From Serripes groenlandicus (lineage: Eukaryota > Mollusca > Bivalvia > Cardiida > Cardiidae), in the NCBI GenBank assembly GCA_031761405.1, contig JASEVX010000006.1, positions 27,103,097-27,167,096 of the forward strand: a stretch of 64,000 bases of DNA, in the 5' to 3' direction. The first letter of the stretch is position 1. The number at the start of each line of letters is the position of its first letter. This document shows positions 59,263-64,000 of this stretch, one piece after another. Under the pieces are notes generated by a model that had not been told where the DNA came from, did no database searches, and saw only the letters and a program-made list of their open reading frames with translations. The translations under genes and the position numbers were made by a program.

Positions 59263-59490
59263 TTAAAGCACGATGCTTTGTTTCGGTTAAGCCACGCCTT
59301 TTGACAGTATCGTCCCCTGTACGTTAACCTTTAACGCTGGCCACACATAAAAGTTCACCGACATCCCGGTCCGGGAGTTATATCTATACTGCGTGTCATT
59401 CTTCTGTCATCACCGATGTTGACCGGAAGTGCGTGGAAGGCCATCGTGCAGCACGTACTTACATGTATCACGGTGTCTGAGCGGTTTCTC
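59263..59490 (-). pseudogene. Decayed duplicate of MIEAP-like terminal exon
   Basis: The minus-strand DNA is clearly similar to 59952-60150 (shared SDTV, ALPV, RTGMSV, FYVWPALKV and KGVA in translation). It has lost about 17 bp after GDD, which shifts the frame, and it has a TAA right after KGVA. Homology starts abruptly near 59490, without the acceptor or the first third of the exon. It is a broken tandem copy, most likely non-coding. The flanking MITE end was duplicated with it. Confidence 0.75.
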
Positions 59491-59744
59491 CTTTCTACCA
59501 CAAAGTTTACATGAAGGTCTGCTTCAGCTAAGCCATAATTCGATTTCGTGAAGGCAAACATTTAAAAGAAAAGAAACGTATAGTGTTCTTCCGATACGAT
59601 CGGTTTATTTCTCACTATCACAAAAAAAGTTTCAGATGCAGTTAGTCGTTAAGCTTAAACAGTATAAGAAAGTATATTTATACCGTCTGATATTCCTGTT
59701 TCAATAGAGAAGAATATTCAATAAGCATTCCAGGGATTATCATT

Positions 59745-59955
59745 TTCCTCATACAACAAAATGTACCGTAGACGAATTTGAAAACATCCGCGCTCAAATA
59801 TCATAAATCTTAATAAATAAATTAATACAATTTTAATTACGTTTGAAAACACTGTGACAAATGTACAAGTAGCCCTTTTTGAGCAATTTATCCATATGAC
59901 ACAATGTATTCAAAAGTAATGGCTTGAAAATGCGACTGATGAATGAAAGTGTTAA
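59745..59955. mobile_element. MITE family A at the stop codon of the MIEAP-like paralogue
   Basis: Diverged left end ATTTTCCTCATACAAC, central GAGCAATTTATCC, right end GAATGAAAGTGTTAA. The last TTAA (59952-59955) contains the complement of the TAA stop. Sequence after the stop on the minus strand is therefore MITE. Confidence 0.65.
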
Positions 59956-60266
59956 GGCACGATGATGTGTTTCGGTTCAGCCACGCCTTTCGCCAATAAC
60001 GCCCCCTGTTCAGAAACCTTTAACGCTGGCCACACATAGAAGTCCACCGACATCCCGGTTCTGGAGTAGTATCGATAATGCGTGTCGTTAAACGTGTTCA
60101 GCTGACTCCTGTCATCACAGATGTGGACCGGAAGTTCGTGGACGGCCATCCACCAACATGTCGTCATCACGGTGTCGGTGTACCTATCAATCGGACCGTG
60201 TACACGTATGTGTTGATATATCCCGATCGCTCTTGATATCTCGGGTAGATATCTCTTCTTAAATGT
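59952..60266 (-). CDS. MIEAP-like paralogue, terminal exon
   Basis: The acceptor is TACTATTTTCAG, phase 0; 104 residues and TAA. It contains CWWMAVHELPVHICDD, THYRYYSRTGMSVDFYVWPA and LLAKGVAEP, aligning with SWRMVIQDPPL, LYKPYSKTG, YFVWPIL and ILARGIA of gene 1. The open frame continues upstream of the acceptor but has no counterpart in gene 1, so the splice site at 60267 is preferred. Confidence 0.75.
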   Translation of the reverse strand, partial: TFKKRYLPEISRAIGIYQHIRVHGPIDRYTDTVMTTCWWMAVHELPVHICDDRSQLNTFNDTHYRYYSRTGMSVDFYVWPALKVSEQGALLAKGVAEPKHIIVP

Positions 60267-62536
60267 CTGAAAATAGTATTGACTATGATACAATGCATCG
60301 GAATAAGATGAAAACATATACATTCTTACTCCTCTTCTTATATTTGGTATGTATATATTCGTACGTGTAAATGTCAGAGCAGGTAATGCGGTGTAATAGT
60401 CCAAACAATTTTCATTTCTTATAAGAAAATTAATTCATGGAATGAGATTTCTCGAAACCTTAAATATGACTAACTGTCGAGCAGTGCTGCACTATTTATG
60501 GATCTGAACCAACCTCGTCCGCAAAAACCCGTTTGGTTGTTTTTCCTAGAGCATGATTCAATTTAACACAGTAGTCTCGCGATTATACGAAGTCGCGTTG
60601 GCAAAATCCCTCGATTATTGCTAAATAAATGTATGTATGGTCAGCTTCGAAATCCATTTATACTTAAGTTTGTATTGTGAAAATCAAACACGTGATTCAA
60701 TCATACAGTACCAAGAGAATAACCCAGCAGCAGCTCTGATTTATCGTATGAGCAATCTGAACAAAAGATATATTCGTTCTAGTTGTAGTTCCACTTAAAC
60801 GACATATTCTTATGATCACGTGTTCAAGTTTTCGCTGTACATCTTTTTTGTAAAAACGTGCCGCATTGTATTTACTGAAAATCAGCTTTAAAACCAACAC
60901 ATATTTAGTAATTATATTCATATTATTACAATTGCTCAGATAAGTGACTTCACTGAATTTTCATTTGTATTAAACCGCCACTCATCTCAAACGTTAATTG
61001 CAATCGAAGATAAAAAAAGAAGTAATCGTATACATGTATATTTCCTCGCGTTAATAAATTTGCACTTTAGAAATCCAGTCAATTCGCACGCAGAAATATT
61101 TTGCGAACTACATATGTTTTATAAGCGGCATACGCAGTTCATGTATGGAAAATCGACATGTTGGCATCGTTGATATAGACACTAGCGGAAATATTTACGA
61201 ATGTTTGCAAATTCGCGAAATCCACCGATATCTTAACGTCGCTTATACCTTATTTCTTATACAGAATGTGAAATAAATGAGTGTTGATCTACCTCTATTA
61301 AGTTTGGTACACTGATCTCAGCAATGCTATCCCTATACCGTCTCAGATATTGTAAATTTCCTCTAGGTTTTCTACCTTCATACTGGAAAGAAAATGAACA
61401 TTCGTCGCCATTTTACAATCTTTGTGTCCATCTTTCTCTTCTCCTTCTCCTTCTTTACCATTTTATAACACTATCGACTCATTACATTCACGTCTATGAG
61501 TGTGAGGAACGACAACTCTGCGAAGGAGAATGCTTCTTTTCTTCACATGGACATGTCATTGTTTCTTTGTTTGTTTGTATGGTGTTTTACATGTTGTCAA
61601 TTATATCACGGCGTTTCACTGGATAAGTTACTAGTACTACTGGTTACATTTAACCTGACACCATCGAGCCAGTCGTTAGGTGGCTTTCGGGATATTTGGA
61701 TTTCAAAAATAGAAATAATGATAAATAGTATTTTTCGGTTGAACCCACTTCTCCTTTTGGTTCATATGTTTAGGGACAGGCGTTTGCCATCACTGGTTGC
61801 GGAGCTAGGCGTAAATTTAGAGGTAAACTTGAGTACCACCTTTCGCATCCATGATTGCATGAAAAGGAGATAGAAACATGATATTTCTGACTCCATCCAC
61901 ATATTGCCCATTGTTTTGAGAGTCTAAGCAGCTCTTCAATTTTACCCTTACCCCCTGCGTTGTTGTTGGGTGATTGTTTGAGTAAAGGTTAAAATAAGTT
62001 TTTTAATATTTTCACCCTGTTTCAGACAACTTTTGTGGCCAACTCTTTCCGTAATAATGACTCAGGGTGTGAATTCCAGGCATTTTCTTATAATTCTGAC
62101 ACTCCTTGATACAGGAAAATCCTTTTAATAATACCAGAATGGATATTATGAGAACTATTGAGAGAATAAAAGTTGGGGTGACCCAGGAAACAGAAAATCA
62201 GCTTTCAACTGTGTATTGCCACCTAATAAGCCCATACTCATTAGAGAAGCCATTACTACCAGACCGTCATTGGAAAATGTAAAATGTTGCTTTTGTGAAC
62301 AATGTAGATCCAGATCATCCTGTGCATTCGCACAGTCTGCTCAAGATATACACTGTGCACATATTACTAACACACATATGTGTTAATGTTTAAGTCTTTG
62401 AAGAAGAAATAAAGTCAAACTAGAATAACTTAATTGAATACTTAACTGTTATATCACCGTTAAGCACTGAGAAAGCAGCCAGTTGTAATCTTCCCATTTG
62501 GTTTTCGGCTTCCATTACGGCAAGTTTGTGTGCTTC
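59952..62536 (-). CDS. SPATA18-like: MIEAP-like tandem paralogue, last three exons (5'-partial)
   Basis: Three minus-strand exons (62536-62447, 61382-61293, 60266-59952) join phase 0-0 to 164 residues plus a TAA stop. Each matches exons 4, 5 and 6 of the gene at 39438-50757 in boundary, phase and sequence pattern, with clearly diverged residues. It is therefore an older tandem duplicate in the same orientation, not an assembly copy. No counterpart of exons 1-3 was found between 62537 and 64000, so the 5' part must lie beyond the window. The TAA stop overlaps the TTAA edge of a MITE. Confidence 0.7.
60267..61292 (-). other. Intron of the MIEAP-like paralogue
   Basis: AT-rich, with no repeat family or exon-like frame recognised. 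The next intron (61383-62446) holds only a SINE-body fragment at about 61590-61680 and a segment (61496-61545) shared with 24880-24935. Confidence 0.5.
61293..61382 (-). CDS. MIEAP-like paralogue, exon matching exon 5
   Basis: The acceptor is TTTTCTTTCCAG and the donor is GAG|GTAGAT; 30 codons, phase 0-0. YEGRKPRG is followed by NLQYLRRYRDSIAEISVPNL, homologous to MIKYRKEVADLSVKRLQD of gene 1. Confidence 0.68.
62447..62536 (-). CDS. MIEAP-like paralogue, exon matching exon 4
   Basis: The acceptor is TTTATCCCATAG and the likely donor is ACA|GTTAAG; 30 codons, phase 0-0. It encodes EAHKLAVMEAENQMGRLQLA and then AFSVLNGDIT, a helix aligning with ECYTLCSDESQSQVLEFEKA of gene 1. A GTGATA donor nine bases earlier is possible but would break the phase. 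Confidence 0.6.
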
Positions 62537-63009
62537 CTATGGGATAAAGGAAAATATAAATCAATTATATTACTCGACATATTAACTTGTCCATGCCATT
62601 GTTATGATGTCTACTGCTGCTTTCAGTAATACCGGTATTGTTTTATCCTGACACCGATACTTCAGTCGTATTGTTATTCCGCAACCCAATGAGCCAATGA
62701 GAGAAGTCAGTGCTACAATGTTTGAATGTTTACGATTGTTCCGACGGGGTATCGAACCCTCCTGAACTTAATACGCAGAAAGACAATACATTCATTTTCA
62801 TCAAATTTGCGAGATTTGATTTTTGTTTTATGTAAGTATATGTACAATGTAGTCGGATAAATGAAGCCCAGTTAGGATTTAATTAACGTACACCTTCGTC
62901 GTCATAATGATAGGAGCAGCGTCTATCGAGTTGGGGTCTTAATGCATCTATGTTATGTGAAGACTCAGACGAGCATGTGTATTCGCAGAGTTTCAGTCTT
63001 AACCGTTAG

Positions 63010-63267
63010 CATATATCGAGGGCTTAGCGTGAAACGGTTGTAATTAAAAACCTATTTTGAAAACTCTGGTTTAGGGGCAAATTTGACCCCTTTGTAAATA
63101 ATGCAAATTTAGGTGCCATTGCTCAGAACGAGCAATGGTACCTAAATTTCCATTGTTTACCAAGATAAATGATTTAATGCTTATAAAGACTTCATGGAGA
63201 GGTGATTAACTTTGGTAAACAAATACGAATTTTAGTTACAACCGTTTCACGCCAAGCCCTCGATATG
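63010..63267. mobile_element. Palindromic element with nested arms
   Basis: The outer arms CATATATCGAGGGCTTAGCG and its near-complement at 63235-63267 are about 32 bp. The inner hairpin GGTGCCATTGCTC / GAGCAATGGTACC lies at about 63111-63143. Middle arms pair loosely. No coding frame; MITE-like. No other copy was seen in this window. Confidence 0.7.
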
Positions 63268-63861
63268 TTACCCAAACCTTCTGACAAAAACCTAGAAGTG
63301 TAACCTCAATAGTTGTATATAAATATAGCTTCGAATGATGGCAATGCGTGGTCTCATAAAGACCGCAAATCGCAGGCGCGGTATGCAAGCATTATAGCGG
63401 GAGTGTATAACTGACTGTCTACGTTAACTGTTAATCAAATATATATATCAAGCCACGCTTAGAGGTGTCAATTAATCAGGACAGTTCCTATTTACGAAAA
63501 TCTTTGAAAAAGTGGACTTGCGATAACTCGAACTCGAAAAGGAACTAATACAATACTTCCTGTTATCGACGTGTTCGGGTGAAAGCCGAACTTATGCTAA
63601 ATTGTGCTACATTGTAATCACGTTTGGTGAGCTCCATGAAAAGTTTATACTGAAGTGTTTAATATAAAAGCGAGCAAGTAATAAAATCATATCAAGAAAA
63701 CTGCGCAGCGCATTTTACGGTTGCTGGTAAGTGCAATCAGAACTGATGCTATTTTGTTTTCATCAGACAGATTTGTGTCGGGAAATGGTTCGAGTCAAAC
63801 GAATCATTCGAATTTTCGCATGCTCGAGTGATCGCGTATTCACTGTACTTACGGCTCAGCG

Positions 63862-64000
63862 GAGCCCCTGTAGCCCAGTAGGTAGCGACGCGAGCTGTCA
63901 ATCCAGGGGTTGAGAGTTCGAACCCCAGCTGGGCCAACATTCTTTCCGACGTTTGACAAAAGTCACTGTGACAAGCGTCATTCGTCTTTCACCAATTGGC
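63862..64000 (+). mobile_element. SINE with tRNA-like head, cut by window end
   Basis: TAGCCCAGTAGGTAGCGACG (box A-like) and GAGAGTTCGAACCCC (box B) are well kept. Body sequence GACAAAAGTCACTGTGACAA continues to the edge. It is in the opposite orientation to most other copies here. 62537-63009 and 63270-63860 hold only a SINE-body fragment (about 62610-62770). Confidence 0.7.

Noticed and set aside
61496..61873. 125-codon plus-strand open frame with a hydrophobic stretch
   Set aside because: It overlaps a SINE-body fragment and a segment repeated at 24880-24935, lies antisense in a MIEAP-like intron, and shows no family pattern.

Overview
The window is eukaryotic and gene-poor. Its genes are split into short exons with GT/AG introns, AT-rich sequence separates them, and small non-autonomous transposons fill most introns. 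The repeat families (TTAA-flanked palindromic MITEs, Helitron-like elements with internal tandem units and a 3' hairpin, tRNA-derived SINEs with a 'ggggtttaacgccg' body) and the protein families suggest a bivalve mollusc. That assignment rests on recalled resemblance, not on a search.

Three coding loci can be read exon by exon with consistent intron phases. (1) 1042-36893, plus strand: the 3' part of a macro-PARP (PARP14/15-like). Twelve exons give 1045 residues in one uninterrupted frame: an unassigned N-terminal region, a ubiquitin-interacting motif, one macrodomain, an Arg/Gln/Ser-rich linker, a KH-like segment and a C-terminal ADP-ribosyltransferase domain with an H-Y-E triad. The 5' end lies left of the window. 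(2) 50757-39438, minus strand: a complete six-exon, 459-residue gene whose C-terminal half resembles the MIEAP domain of mitochondria-eating protein (SPATA18). It converges tail-to-tail on the PARP gene, with about 2.5 kb between the stop codons. (3) 62536-59952, minus strand: the last three exons of a tandem paralogue of gene 2, truncated by the right window edge. A decayed copy of its terminal exon follows at 59263-59490.

Layout: 1-36893, PARP exons in repeat-packed introns. These introns hold Helitron-like elements (3.8-5.8, 7.2-9.6, 10.4-11.4, 20.9-21.8, 24.2-25.3 and 27.9-30.1 kb), a 2.8-kb TTAA-flanked long-TIR element nested in another repeat (17.05-19.86 kb), and a tandem array that duplicated a 3' splice site (14.2-14.9 kb). 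36.9-39.4 kb is intergenic with a pogo-like element. 39.4-50.8 kb is the MIEAP-like gene, with an intronic minisatellite (41.5-42.8 kb), an array of about 30 palindromic GTGCGCAC units (47.1-47.8 kb) and a 386-bp SINE duplication (48.4-49.2 kb). 50.8-59.2 kb is repeats only. 59.2-62.6 kb holds the MIEAP-like paralogue. 62.6-64.0 kb has a palindromic element and a SINE.

The sequence shows no direct functional link between the loci. ADP-ribose signalling combined with ubiquitin binding beside mitochondrial quality-control-like genes is suggestive, but only inference. No real tRNA or rRNA gene, CRISPR array or bacterial-type gene was found.
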